Below, one piece after another: positions 43,282 through 52,442 of a DNA stretch of 64,000 nt; the first letter of the stretch is position 1, and every line of letters begins with the position of its first letter. The translations under genes and the position numbers were made by a program. This DNA is from Luteolibacter sp. LG18 (lineage in GTDB: Bacteria > Verrucomicrobiota > Verrucomicrobiia > Verrucomicrobiales > Akkermansiaceae). The notes beneath the pieces are model-generated. The model was not told where the DNA came from. It saw only the letters and a list, made by a program, of their open reading frames with translations, and made no database searches. Location of the stretch: positions 1,364,001-1,428,000 of the forward strand of contig NZ_AP024600.1 in assembly GCF_036322585.1 (NCBI RefSeq), written 5' to 3'.

Positions 43282-45207
43282 ATGAACCTGAAACACATTC
43301 CAATCTGGGGAACCGTGGGCGCGTGGGCGCTGTGCGGCTCTCTGACCACGCTCCAACCGGCGCGGGCCATCCCGGCCGAAGAGCAGCAGCAAGAGGGAGT
43401 CGAAACGCTGACCCGCGGGCCGGTGCACGAGGCCTTCGCCGAAACGATCAGCTACAACCCGACGCCCGGCCTCATCGTGAAGAAGGAGCCGCCGGCCGCG
43501 ATCGAAGAGGTGCCGCCGGAGCAGCAATTGGTCGGCACGAACGTCACCTGGATCCCCGGCTACTGGGCGTGGGACGACGAGACCGCCGACTTCATCTGGA
43601 TCAGCGGCATCTGGCGCAACCTGCCGCCGGGCCGCCAGTGGGTACCCGGTTATTGGAACCCGCTCGATGACGGCTACCAATGGGTGTCCGGCTATTGGTC
43701 GGACGCGAAGACCGAGGAAGTGACGTATCTTCCCGAGCCGCCGGCGAGCCTGGAGCGCGGCCCGAGCGTGGTCTCCACCTCGGACAATGACGTGTGGATT
43801 CCGGGAAGCTGGCTCTATCAGGAGGACCGCTACGCCTGGAGCCCCGGCTACTGGCAACCCGCACAACCGGAGTGGACGTGGATTCCCTCGCACTACAGTT
43901 GGACGCCGCATGGCTATGTCTACGTGCCGGGCTACTGGGACTATGACGTGCCGCGCCGCGGGGTGCTGTTCGCGCCGGTCCATTTCGCGTCCGGCTATTA
44001 CTCGCGCCCGGGCTTCCTGTATTCGCCGCTCACGGTGATCAGCCTGGCAATCTTCGGCGACCACCTGTTCCTCCGCCCGAACTACGGCCACTACTACTAC
44101 GGCGACTACTATGCACCCCGTTACAGCGACAGCGGGTTCTACGCCGCCTATTCGTTCAACTCGGGACGCCGCGGCTTCGACCCGATCTTCGCGAAGGAGA
44201 TCTGGCTGAACCGCAAGGACAAGGGCTGGCTGCACGCCCGCGAGACGGACTTCATGTTCCGCCGCGACAACGAGAACGCCCGCCCGCCACGCAACTGGGC
44301 GGCGCTCCAGGCGCTGGCACAGGCCGGCAAGCCCGGCAAGGGCATGGCGTTCGTGACGCCGCTTTCGCAGTACGCGAAGGATCCGAAGGGCCCGATGAAA
44401 TTCAAGACGCTGGCCGCTCCGGACAAGGCGAAGTTCATCGAGCAGAAGAAGGAGATGGTGAAGTTCGCCATGGACCGCAAAAAGCTCGAAGGCTCCGCCA
44501 AGGGCGATGCTCCGAAGCTCACGGCCCCCGCGAAACTCCAGCTCGCGAAGTCCCCGATCATGGGACGCTCCGCGGACAAGCTGGCGAAGGGTGAGGCCCC
44601 GCCGAAATTGCCGATGGCGAAGAAGGCCGTCATCCCTGGCGACGAGAACCTCGACAAGGGCAAAGGCAAAGGCAAGGGCGACACCGCGATCGACGACAAG
44701 ATCAAGCCCGGCCCCGGCCCGAAGATCGACACGCCGGATGAAGGCAAGGGCAAGAAGGGCATGGGTCCGAAGTCCGGTGACTCCACCGAGCCGAAGGGTG
44801 GCGAAGAGCCGCGCCGCAAGGTGGTCCCGCAGGACACTCCAAGGGGCGACATGGACAAGGGCCCGAAAAGCAACACCGACAAAGGACCCAAGATCGATCC
44901 GGACAAAGGACCGAAGGTGGAACCGAAAAAGGTGATTCCGAAGGAAGCGCCGGAGAAGAAGGAGATCGAGCGCAAGGTGATCCCGCAGGACACGCCGAAG
45001 GTGGAGCGCCGCGAGGTTCCCAAGGTGGAACCGAAGGTGGTTCCGAAGCTTGAACCCAAGGTTCAGCCGAAGCCTCAACCCGAGCCGAAGCAGGTGGAGC
45101 GGGTGGTGCCGAAGGGACCGCAGGTGGCCCCCTCCGGTGGAAGCGGTCCACAATCCGGCAAGGGCGCAGGCAAGGACAGGGAGAAGGGCAAGAAGGACGA
45201 CAACTGA
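43282..45207 (+). CDS. Exported YXWGXW-repeat-like protein with long Lys/Pro-rich tail
   Basis: A 641-residue protein with a signal peptide (ending near LQPARA). The first half is built of aromatic repeats of the type W-[IVS]-P/S-G-x-W/Y-W (TWIPGYWAWDD, QWVPGYWNPLDDGYQWVSGYW, VWIPGSWLYQEDRYAWSPGYW, YVYVPGYWDYD), as in YXWGXW-type proteins. A tyrosine-rich stretch and a globular part follow. The last 230 residues are a low-complexity lysine/proline/glycine tail with repeats such as KVVPQDTP and DKGPK. It is probably envelope-associated; function unknown. Confidence 0.83.
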   Translation: MNLKHIPIWGTVGAWALCGSLTTLQPARAIPAEEQQQEGVETLTRGPVHEAFAETISYNPTPGLIVKKEPPAAIEEVPPEQQLVGTNVTWIPGYWAWDDETADFIWISGIWRNLPPGRQWVPGYWNPLDDGYQWVSGYWSDAKTEEVTYLPEPPASLERGPSVVSTSDNDVWIPGSWLYQEDRYAWSPGYWQPAQPEWTWIPSHYSWTPHGYVYVPGYWDYDVPRRGVLFAPVHFASGYYSRPGFLYSPLTVISLAIFGDHLFLRPNYGHYYYGDYYAPRYSDSGFYAAYSFNSGRRGFDPIFAKEIWLNRKDKGWLHARETDFMFRRDNENARPPRNWAALQALAQAGKPGKGMAFVTPLSQYAKDPKGPMKFKTLAAPDKAKFIEQKKEMVKFAMDRKKLEGSAKGDAPKLTAPAKLQLAKSPIMGRSADKLAKGEAPPKLPMAKKAVIPGDENLDKGKGKGKGDTAIDDKIKPGPGPKIDTPDEGKGKKGMGPKSGDSTEPKGGEEPRRKVVPQDTPRGDMDKGPKSNTDKGPKIDPDKGPKVEPKKVIPKEAPEKKEIERKVIPQDTPKVERREVPKVEPKVVPKLEPKVQPKPQPEPKQVERVVPKGPQVAPSGGSGPQSGKGAGKDREKGKKDDN

Positions 45208-45224
45208 TCCTTCGCGCGAACACA

Positions 45225-45254
45225 CGGGCTGCCGGAATTCCGGCAGCCCGTTTT
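45225..45254 (+). terminator. Rho-independent terminator after the YXWGXW gene
   Basis: A perfect 11-base stem CGGGCTGCCGG/CCGGCAGCCCG around AATT is followed by TTTT, 17 bases after the stop. It directly faces the stop of the converging kinase gene at 45259. Confidence 0.9.
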
Positions 45255-45258
45255 CGTT

Positions 45259-46989
45259 TCAAGAGGGCAGGGTCAGGAGGAAGGACGCACCGCGGCCGCC
45301 GGGGGCATCCTCGTAGGATAAGTCGCCGTGCATGGAGCGGGCGAGGCGGCGGGAAAGGGCGAGTCCGAGACCGACACCCGGGCGGGTTTCCGCGGCATCG
45401 CGGGCGGACTTGTGGAAGGCGCGGAAGATGCGCTTGTGCTCCTTCGCGGGAATGCCGGGTCCACCGTCCGTGACACGGATGGCCACGCCACGCGGTCGGG
45501 CCTCGACACGGATCGCGAGCGCGCCTTCTCCCGCGTACTTCGCGGCATTGTCGACGAGATTGAAGAGGACATGCTCCACCGCGGCGGCATCGACTTTCAA
45601 CAGGCGCGAGGCGGAGTCTCCGGCGAGGTTCATGTCGAGCGTCATGCCCACCGCCGCGAGGCGCGAGGCGAAGCGTTCGTGCATCGGCTCAAGGAGTTCG
45701 CGGGCGCTGGTCTGGCGCACGGCGGCGCGAGCGCTGCCGCGTTCGATGCGGGAGAAGGCGAGGACGTTCTCGACGAGGTGGGAGAGGCGGTCCGCCTCGC
45801 GGGACAACACACGCAGGTAGTCGCCGCGTTTTTCTTCCTTCACCGCGCCCACCTCCAGCATGTCCGAATAGAGGCGGAAGGTGGTGAGCGGCGTGCGCAG
45901 CTCGTGGGTGACGGCGGAGACGAACGAGGCGCGGCGTTCGCTGAGACGCATCACGCCGCGGACGAGCACGGCGGCGGCGAGGATGGCGAGCACGGCGGCA
46001 GCCCAGCCCGCAGCGAGGGAGATCACGATGGGGCGGGGGACCACCGCGGGCGAAGGCTTCTCACCGGTGACCAGGCGGAAGGGGAACGAGGCGAGCACCA
46101 TGCCATCGTCCGAGCTGCCATTCGCGGCGATCAACGAGGCGGAGGGAAGGAGATCGCGGATGTTTCCGGCGAGGGACTTTTTCAATGGTGCCGAGTTCAG
46201 CCAGACGCCCTGGATGCTCTTCCCCCCGCGGGGCGGGCTGCCCTCCCACACGATGCGGCGCAGCAGGAAAAGCTCGCCGCCGATCCAGGAGGCGCGGAGC
46301 GGCCCGGCATCGAGCAGCACGCGGGTGTTTCCGCTGGCATCCATCTGGGGGATGACGCGGGGCAATGGCTGGTTATCGGCTTGGTAGACACCGTTGTTGA
46401 CGTTGGAAAACGTGTTCTGTGCCTTGGCGACCTGGCTTTCCACCGCCTTGCTCCGCTCGGCGCGCTCCTTCACGTTGTAATAGGCCTGCTCGGGATCACT
46501 GCCGCCGCGCTTGCCGGCGACTTTCAATTCCTGACTTGGCTTCGGTTCCTGGAGATTGGCCCCCCAGGCATTGGCGCTGACCTCGATTGATCCGCACACG
46601 GCGGTAAAGACCGCGCGGCCCTCGCTGGTCTCACGGAGCAGGCGCTTCAACTCGGGCAGGCGCTCCTCGCCCTCCCGCGAGGAGAGGCTGCCAGTCTCGG
46701 CGAGTTCGAAGCGCATCCGCACCGGGGTATCGGAGGCAATGGGTGGTGTGCCGGGCACGTCCGTCACGGGGCGCTGGCTTTCCTCCACGATGATGGCCGC
46801 GCCCGCGGCATCCATGCGCCAAAGGGAAAGGCGGATGCGCTCCTGGAGGTCCGCGCGGGCCTCGGCGCCCGCGCGGTCCCGCTCCGAGTCGAGCACGTTG
46901 CGGGTGAGCCAGGTCATCGCACCCAGGACCACGGCCGCGCACACGGCGAGCGTGAGCCAGATGCACCAACCGCCACCGGTCGATTTCAT
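45259..46989 (-). CDS. Membrane sensor histidine kinase
   Basis: A 576-residue kinase with a membrane helix at residues ~9-28, a sensor region of about 300 residues, a second helix (IVISLAAGWAAAVLAILAAAVLV) and then the catalytic core. The H-box is SAVTHELRTPLTTFRLYSDM, the N-box is NLVDNAAKYAG, and the G-boxes are DGGPGIP and GVGLGLAL. The start overlaps the response-regulator stop (ATGA at 46986-46989), so the pair is coupled. The signal is unknown. Confidence 0.93.
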   Translation of the reverse strand: MKSTGGGWCIWLTLAVCAAVVLGAMTWLTRNVLDSERDRAGAEARADLQERIRLSLWRMDAAGAAIIVEESQRPVTDVPGTPPIASDTPVRMRFELAETGSLSSREGEERLPELKRLLRETSEGRAVFTAVCGSIEVSANAWGANLQEPKPSQELKVAGKRGGSDPEQAYYNVKERAERSKAVESQVAKAQNTFSNVNNGVYQADNQPLPRVIPQMDASGNTRVLLDAGPLRASWIGGELFLLRRIVWEGSPPRGGKSIQGVWLNSAPLKKSLAGNIRDLLPSASLIAANGSSDDGMVLASFPFRLVTGEKPSPAVVPRPIVISLAAGWAAAVLAILAAAVLVRGVMRLSERRASFVSAVTHELRTPLTTFRLYSDMLEVGAVKEEKRGDYLRVLSREADRLSHLVENVLAFSRIERGSARAAVRQTSARELLEPMHERFASRLAAVGMTLDMNLAGDSASRLLKVDAAAVEHVLFNLVDNAAKYAGEGALAIRVEARPRGVAIRVTDGGPGIPAKEHKRIFRAFHKSARDAAETRPGVGLGLALSRRLARSMHGDLSYEDAPGGRGASFLLTLPS

Positions 46990-47684
46990 GACAGCACCTC
47001 CGCGTTGAACCGGTAGCCCTTGCCACGCACGGTGACGAGGACGGTCTGGTCCTTGTCGCCGAGTTTCGTCCGCAGGTGCATGACGTGCATGTCGATGGTG
47101 CGGGTCTCGGTGCGGTCGGGATCGAGGCCCCAGATCTGGCGGAGGATTTCCTCGCGGGTGACGATGCGGCCGGGAGACTCCACCAGGTAGCGCAGCAGGT
47201 CGGCCTCGCGCTCCGAAAGCTCCTCGCAACGCCCGTCTGCGAAGGTCAGGCGGCGGGCGGTGAAATCGGCGGTGCCGCCGGGGATGGCGCTCTCGCTGGC
47301 CGGGGCGGCGCGTTCGCAGGTGCGGCGCAGCACGGCATCCACGCGGGCGAGAAGTTCCTTCATGCTGAAAGGTTTCACGACGTAGTCATCCGCGCCGGTG
47401 GTGAGGCCGCGGACGCGGTCGTTCTCCTCGCCGCGGGCGGAAAGGATGATCACGGCCTGGCCGGGGCGCTTCTTCCGCAAGGCCTCCAGGATCTCGAAGC
47501 CGGAGGGCCCGGGCATGACCAGATCGAGCAGCGCGAGGCGGTAGTTCGCCCGCAGCGCGAGGTCCATGCCGGCGTGGCCGTCGGCGGCCTCCAAGGTACG
47601 ATAACCGGCGTACTCCAGCACATCGACGACCCCGCGGCGGACGGCGGGGTCGTCTTCGACAACGAGGATGGTGGTTTCAGCCAT
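46986..47684 (-). CDS. OmpR-family response regulator
   Basis: A 232-residue regulator. The receiver domain has the acidic pair EDD near residue 10, the phosphorylated aspartate in LALLDLVMPGPSG and lysine in VVKPF. The C-terminal winged helix (LTFADGRCEELSEREADLLRYLVESPGRIVTREEILRQIWG ... VMHLRTKLG) is OmpR/PhoB-like. It is cotranscribed with the histidine kinase. Its targets are unknown. Confidence 0.94.
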   Translation of the reverse strand: MAETTILVVEDDPAVRRGVVDVLEYAGYRTLEAADGHAGMDLALRANYRLALLDLVMPGPSGFEILEALRKKRPGQAVIILSARGEENDRVRGLTTGADDYVVKPFSMKELLARVDAVLRRTCERAAPASESAIPGGTADFTARRLTFADGRCEELSEREADLLRYLVESPGRIVTREEILRQIWGLDPDRTETRTIDMHVMHLRTKLGDKDQTVLVTVRGKGYRFNAEVLS

Positions 47685-47732
47685 GTCGGCTTCCTTGATA
47701 CACGCGGGAGCGTGCCGTGGGCAAGGCGGCGT

Positions 47733-48284
47733 CTATTTCCGGATCTCCGTGCCCTCCATCGGCAGTTTCACCTTCGAGATCTCGATGAGCGGGGCGAGTT
47801 CCTTCACGTTCTTGTAGCCGTAGGTGTGGAGATTGATGAAGGTCTGGACATTGAGGGCGACCTGCACGGCCTTCGAGGGGAAGGAGCGCTCGGCGCCCTG
47901 GAAGTTGTTGTTGCAGTAGATGAGGATGCGCGTGGTCTTGTCCGGGATCAGCTTTTCCAACGCCGGGGCGTTGAAATCGGTGAGATCGAGGTGGATCGCT
48001 CCCTTGACGTGCATTTCATCGAACTTCGCCTGGCTGCGGGCATCGAGCACGACGGTCTTCGGCTCGGCCATCATGCGGAGGAAATCGTCCTCGCTGATCC
48101 GATTCGCAGCACGGACGGTCTCCAGGCTTTCGGCGGCTTTGACGAAACCCGGGTAGTCGATCTTCGGGTTCGGCGCCGCTTGCACCGGTGAGGGTGAGCC
48201 GACCAAGAGGAATGCGGGAGGACGAGGCCCGTCCTGTGCGACGGCGAGGCAGGGCAGCAGGGCGAGAAGGAGGGTGGTTTTCAT
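47733..48284 (-). CDS. Exported rhodanese-like protein
   Basis: A 183-residue protein with a signal peptide (MKTTLLLALLPCLAVA). The rhodanese domain contains VVLDARSQAKFDEMHVKGAIHLDLTDF and the active loop ILIYCNNNFQGAERSFPSKA, whose cysteine would carry the persulfide. The loop is longer than usual for a sulfurtransferase. It lies 7 bases after the VWA gene on the same strand, so the two are one operon. Confidence 0.83.
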   Translation of the reverse strand: MKTTLLLALLPCLAVAQDGPRPPAFLLVGSPSPVQAAPNPKIDYPGFVKAAESLETVRAANRISEDDFLRMMAEPKTVVLDARSQAKFDEMHVKGAIHLDLTDFNAPALEKLIPDKTTRILIYCNNNFQGAERSFPSKAVQVALNVQTFINLHTYGYKNVKELAPLIEISKVKLPMEGTEIRK

Positions 48285-48291
48285 GGCGGGG

Positions 48292-49452
48292 TTATTTGGC
48301 AAAGGTGTAACCGAGGGCCGTGGCCTGCTCGCGGGTGGCCTCGACGAGGGCTTCATCGAGCGTCTTGTCCCCCTTCACGGCCTGCTTCTTCATTTCCTCG
48401 GCGACGAACGCCTCGCGCTCGCGGTTGAGGGTGCGGATCTGCTCCTGGATGTCGGCACGGGCCTTCGCGGTCTTTTCGACGTAAGCGGTGCGTTCCTCCG
48501 GCTTGAGATCGCGCATGGCGGCGGGCACGGCGGAATCCGCGAGCTTCGCCGGATCGACCTTCTTCTCCCTCCAGGCATCGACGAGATCCCAACTGGTGTT
48601 CGAGTAATTGGTGCCGGTCTTGGCGGCGATCCGGCTGCTGGCCGCGCCGGACTTGGCGTTCGCGTCGGCATCGCGGTCGGCCTCCTGCTGGCGTGCGGCT
48701 CCGGCGGCACCATCCTTTCCGTAGCCGAGGTAGGTCTTGTTGAGCTCGAGGTTGAGCTCCGAGATCCGCTTGTCCTGCGGTGCAGGGACGCTGACGATGG
48801 CGCGGTCCTGGTTGATGACCATGAACTTTCCGCCACCGAGCGCGGCTCCATCGTGCCACGAGCCGGACATGCCTTCCTCGCGGCTGCCGCAGTGGATGGT
48901 GTTGACGGTGACGCCCTTGGCGAGAGCCTCCTTGCAGGCCTTCCGCGCATCAACGGAGCCCTGGGTGAAGGGTTCATTGCCGGCGATGAAGATCACCTTG
49001 TAGGTGTCCTTGGCGTCATCCCAGCGGAGGTCGGAAAGCGAGCGCTGGATGACCGCGCCGCAGTATTCCTCGCCACCGTTGGTCTTGAGCGAGAACAACG
49101 ACTTGCTCAGCGAATCGAGGTCGCGGGTGAGCGGCTGGACCTGGCGGACCCACTGGTTGTCGACGCTGAGGTTGTTGTTGCCGTATTCGTAGAGGGCCAC
49201 CTCGATGCGCGGCGGCTCGCCGTCGCGCTTGGCGTCGGTGAAAGTATTGACGACTTTCCAGAGCTGGGTCTTCGCCTGGTCGATCAGTCCATCCATGCTG
49301 TTCGAGGTGTCGAGCAGCAGGGCGATCTGGACCTTGTTCTTGGCCGGGGACGGATCGACCTCCGGCGGGCGCGGGTCTTCCGCGCCTTTCGCCATCAACG
49401 GGAGAGCGAGGCCCAGCCAGGCGGCGGACAGGAAATGGATGTGCGTTTTCAT
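48292..49452 (-). CDS. Exported von Willebrand factor A domain protein
   Basis: A 386-residue protein with a signal peptide (MKTHIHFLSAAWLGLALPLMAKG). A VWA domain starts at about residue 40, with the MIDAS motif DTSNS in IALLLDTSNSMDG. Later segments (VIFIAGNEPFTQGSV, VNTIHCGS) fit the same fold. The C-terminal third is helical and charged, with many DAD/KAR clusters. It is cotranscribed with the rhodanese gene. Role unknown; probably metal-dependent protein binding outside the cytoplasm. Confidence 0.85.
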   Translation of the reverse strand: MKTHIHFLSAAWLGLALPLMAKGAEDPRPPEVDPSPAKNKVQIALLLDTSNSMDGLIDQAKTQLWKVVNTFTDAKRDGEPPRIEVALYEYGNNNLSVDNQWVRQVQPLTRDLDSLSKSLFSLKTNGGEEYCGAVIQRSLSDLRWDDAKDTYKVIFIAGNEPFTQGSVDARKACKEALAKGVTVNTIHCGSREEGMSGSWHDGAALGGGKFMVINQDRAIVSVPAPQDKRISELNLELNKTYLGYGKDGAAGAARQQEADRDADANAKSGAASSRIAAKTGTNYSNTSWDLVDAWREKKVDPAKLADSAVPAAMRDLKPEERTAYVEKTAKARADIQEQIRTLNREREAFVAEEMKKQAVKGDKTLDEALVEATREQATALGYTFAK

Positions 49453-49506
49453 CACACCCCACGGATACCGCGTCCCCGCCGGGCTGTCCGTAAACGCCCG
49501 GTAAAT

Positions 49507-50526
49507 TCAAGCCGGGCCGCAGGCGATCACCCGCAGGCCACGCTCGACCTCCCGGACGGTGAACTTCACCGGCAGGAAACGCTCGATCACGGCGATATTG
49601 GTACGGACGTGGTCGTCCGGCTTCATCGTGGTGAAGGAGCCGCCGCCCGCGAGAGCCATCGGGATGAGGAGCTGGTCGGCGAGGTGGGTGCCCACGGCCG
49701 CCCGGCTGCCGAGGAAATTCTGCATCGCCCGGGCCGCGCGGTGGCCGATCTTTTCCGCCAGCACGCCGATCTCGCCGAAGGACGAGCACAGCTCCGAGCC
49801 GTGCTCGAAACGCTGCTCGACCAGCAGGCAGATCCCCATGCCGGGCCCGTCCTCACGGGTGTCCAAACAGTGCTCGTCCCACTCCAACACGGCGCGCGCG
49901 GACTCCAGCATGCGCTGGGGAATCCGGGCGGGCAGGCGACGCGAGACGACGGTGAGGGAGCGCTCCAAGGGAGTGCCCAGCTCATGCAGTTCCAGCTTCG
50001 CCAGGCTGCCGCACGGCCGGACCACCGCCGAGATCCGCCCGCCGCCCGCGGGCGCGAAGCCGGTTTGATCGAGGGTGAGTGAGGCCTCGACACCGAGCCT
50101 GCGCACGGCGGGGAGGAAGACACGGTCGAGGAACTCGAAGGGCGGCGCCAGCGGGTTGTGGGTGCCACCTTCGAGCACGAGGGTGCTTTCCCCGTCCGCG
50201 TGCCACAGGGCCGGGAGCAGGGTCTGGAACAACAGGCCGGTGCTGCCCGCGGTGCCGATGGCGAATTGGTACGATCCGGGCCGTACCTTCCCGGCGCGGA
50301 ACACCAGCTCCGTGGAGCCGGGTTCCGCGCCATCGGCGGTGCCGTCCGAAACTTCCATCGCGGCGCGGACGCAGGTGAGATGCTGGCGCATCAAGCCCGG
50401 CCGCGGTCGCTTGCCACGGATGTTCGTCATGCGGAACGGCTGCCCGGTGATCATGGCGAGCGAGAGGGCGGTGCGGAGCATCTGCCCGCCGCCTTCGGAG
50501 CCGTCGAGTTGGATGGGTTTCATCAT
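49507..50526 (-). CDS. rtcA: RNA 3'-terminal phosphate cyclase
   Basis: A 339-residue RtcA that converts RNA 3'-phosphate ends to 2',3'-cyclic phosphates using ATP. Family signatures are LDGSEGGGQMLRTALSLA at the N-terminus, RPGLMRQHLTCVRAA, and near the C-terminus HLADQLLIPMALAGGGSFTTMKPDDHVRTNI, which contains the histidine that would be adenylylated. It is the last gene of the RNA-repair operon, 42 bases after rtcB. Two adjacent ATG codons (50526, 50523) can start it. Confidence 0.95.
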   Translation of the reverse strand: MMKPIQLDGSEGGGQMLRTALSLAMITGQPFRMTNIRGKRPRPGLMRQHLTCVRAAMEVSDGTADGAEPGSTELVFRAGKVRPGSYQFAIGTAGSTGLLFQTLLPALWHADGESTLVLEGGTHNPLAPPFEFLDRVFLPAVRRLGVEASLTLDQTGFAPAGGGRISAVVRPCGSLAKLELHELGTPLERSLTVVSRRLPARIPQRMLESARAVLEWDEHCLDTREDGPGMGICLLVEQRFEHGSELCSSFGEIGVLAEKIGHRAARAMQNFLGSRAAVGTHLADQLLIPMALAGGGSFTTMKPDDHVRTNIAVIERFLPVKFTVREVERGLRVIACGPA

Positions 50527-50568
50527 TCCTTTTCGAAGAGACGGGACAGGAATGTCCCTACTCCTTGG

Positions 50569-52050
50569 TTAATCGTCCGCTTCGGCGGAGTCCTTGATCA
50601 CGAAACGGGCCTGGAGCTTCGCCACGGTTTCGGCGAGACCGGCGGCCTCGACGCTCCGCAACACCTCCGGGAAATTCTTGTAGGCGTCCGGTGCTTCGTC
50701 GATCGGGTACTGGCGGCAGTTCGTCAGGATGTCCGAGGCATCGAAGTCCGCGTCCACCGACTTCTGGTCGAGCGTGCGCGCCGCGTGCTTCCGGCCCATC
50801 TGTCGCCCGGCGCCGTGGTTGACCGACCAGGCGGTGCGCTCGGCCCCGCCCTTCGCCACCATCACCACCGAGCCGTCGCGCGGGTTGCCCGGCAGCAGGA
50901 TCGGGTGACCGGTTTCCGCGAACGGGGTTCCGGCGAGCGAGAAGTGACCGCCCGGGATCGCGCGGGTCGCGCCCTTGCGGTGGACCCAGGCCTTCTTGCC
51001 ATCGAGCACCTCTTCCCGCGCGATGTTGTGCGAGATGAAGTAAACGAGGTTTCCCTGCGCGCCCGGCAGGACTTCCTGGAAGGCTTCCAGCACGAGCGCG
51101 TTGATGAGCAGGTGGTTCACCGTGGCGAAGTTCGCGCCGATGGCCATGTCATCAAGGTAGGCATCCGCCTCGGGGGTTCCGAGCGGCGCGTAGACGAGCT
51201 GCTTGTCCCCGGCCGGGAACGGCGTGGCCCACTGGCGGAACTTGTGCTCCAGGTCCTTGAACTGGCCCTGCGCGAGCAGGTTGCCGAGGCCGCGCGATCC
51301 ACAGTGGCTGAGGAACGACACGTGGCCGTCCTTCAGGCCGAAGGTGTCCGCGGCGGCGAGCATCGACGGACGGTCCGACAAGCGGGTGATCTCGCACTCG
51401 CCGAAGTGGTTGCCTCCGCCGTAGGAGCCGAGCTGTTCGATCTTCGACGCGAAGTTCCGCACCAGCCCGGAGGCGAGGATGAAGTCGAGGCGGCTACGGA
51501 GCGCGTCGTAGGTTCCATCGTGGCCGTGGTGCGTGGAGTCCTCGCATCGGGTCGCCCATTCGGGCGGGATGCCGAGGGCCTCGCAGACGCGGGCGGTGGC
51601 ACCCTCGGTCACGGCGAGCACGCCGGTCGACTGGTCCACGCGGCGCGACTTCTTCACGGTCCGCTGGCCACGGCCAGCACCGGTCGGAGTGCGCTCGATG
51701 ATGGCGTTGATCAACGCGCGGCGGACCTTCTTGTCGACGATCGCGTCCTCCGGGATGTCGAGCTGGAGCAGCGACATCGAGCACTTGATGTCGACGCCCA
51801 CCGGGCCCGGATAGATGTGGGTCGGCGAAACCATCACGCAGCCGACCGGCGCACCGTAACCGGCGTGGCCGTCCGGGTTGAGGATCACGTCCGTCACTCC
51901 CGGGGCGAGGCGGGAATTGACCGCCTGCTGGAGGCAGGTGGAGTCGAAGTGGTCGCGGATCGCATCGGTTCCGACCACGGTGATCGGCTTGCCGGAGTCA
52001 TTCGGGAGGGGGATGAAGCCCAGCGCTTCATCGGTCTTGTGGATGTTCAT
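50569..52050 (-). CDS. rtcB: RNA ligase RtcB
   Basis: A 493-residue RtcB, the GTP- and manganese-dependent ligase that joins 2',3'-cyclic phosphate or 3'-phosphate ends to 5'-OH ends. Metal and guanylate residues are visible in NPDGHAGYGAPVG, GVDIKCSM (metal cysteine), GGGNHFGEC, HCGSRGLG, ISHNIAREE and SVNHGAGRQMGR (the histidine expected to take GMP). It lies in the operon with rtcA and the Ro60-like gene, under a sigma-54 promoter more than 4 kb upstream. Confidence 0.97.
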   Translation of the reverse strand: MNIHKTDEALGFIPLPNDSGKPITVVGTDAIRDHFDSTCLQQAVNSRLAPGVTDVILNPDGHAGYGAPVGCVMVSPTHIYPGPVGVDIKCSMSLLQLDIPEDAIVDKKVRRALINAIIERTPTGAGRGQRTVKKSRRVDQSTGVLAVTEGATARVCEALGIPPEWATRCEDSTHHGHDGTYDALRSRLDFILASGLVRNFASKIEQLGSYGGGNHFGECEITRLSDRPSMLAAADTFGLKDGHVSFLSHCGSRGLGNLLAQGQFKDLEHKFRQWATPFPAGDKQLVYAPLGTPEADAYLDDMAIGANFATVNHLLINALVLEAFQEVLPGAQGNLVYFISHNIAREEVLDGKKAWVHRKGATRAIPGGHFSLAGTPFAETGHPILLPGNPRDGSVVMVAKGGAERTAWSVNHGAGRQMGRKHAARTLDQKSVDADFDASDILTNCRQYPIDEAPDAYKNFPEVLRSVEAAGLAETVAKLQARFVIKDSAEADD

Positions 52051-52095
52051 GTTTTTGAAAAGGAAAATTGGAAGGGCGTGAAATCGAGAGGATTG

Positions 52096-52428
52096 CTACA
52101 GGAGATACAGCTCCACGAATTGCTTGAGTCCGAAAAGAGCGAAGACGGCGACCAAAACGATCAGGGTGAGACAGCCCAGCAGGCTGCAGCGGTTCCCAAA
52201 GCTCTCCGCCTCGACTCGCTTCTCTTCAGGCGTCTTGATGAATTCAATGCAGGCGATGTTCATATCGGCATCCCCCACGAGAACGGAGCGCTCATCTCCA
52301 TCGAGAAGCCGGTTCACGGCGTCCCGCAGAAGTTCAAAGGCAGGCCGACTGCCCATGACCTTCATCAGGCCACGGTTCTCCGGATATTCATCGAGTTCGA
52401 AAAAGGGATGATCGGGTTCGTTGTCCAT
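52096..52428 (-). CDS. Small tail-anchored membrane protein inside the RNA-repair operon
   Basis: A 110-residue protein starting at ATG 52428 (MDNEPDHPFFELDEYPEN); a start at 52458 would run into the sixth Y-RNA-like element. The acidic N-terminal part is soluble. Residues ~88-110 (SLLGCLTLIVLVAVFALFGLKQF) form one membrane helix at the C-terminus. I know no family. It lies between the sixth RNA and rtcB on the same strand, 45 bases from rtcB. Confidence 0.7.
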   Translation of the reverse strand: MDNEPDHPFFELDEYPENRGLMKVMGSRPAFELLRDAVNRLLDGDERSVLVGDADMNIACIEFIKTPEEKRVEAESFGNRCSLLGCLTLIVLVAVFALFGLKQFVELYLL

Positions 52429-52442
52429 GGTGCTGATAAGGA

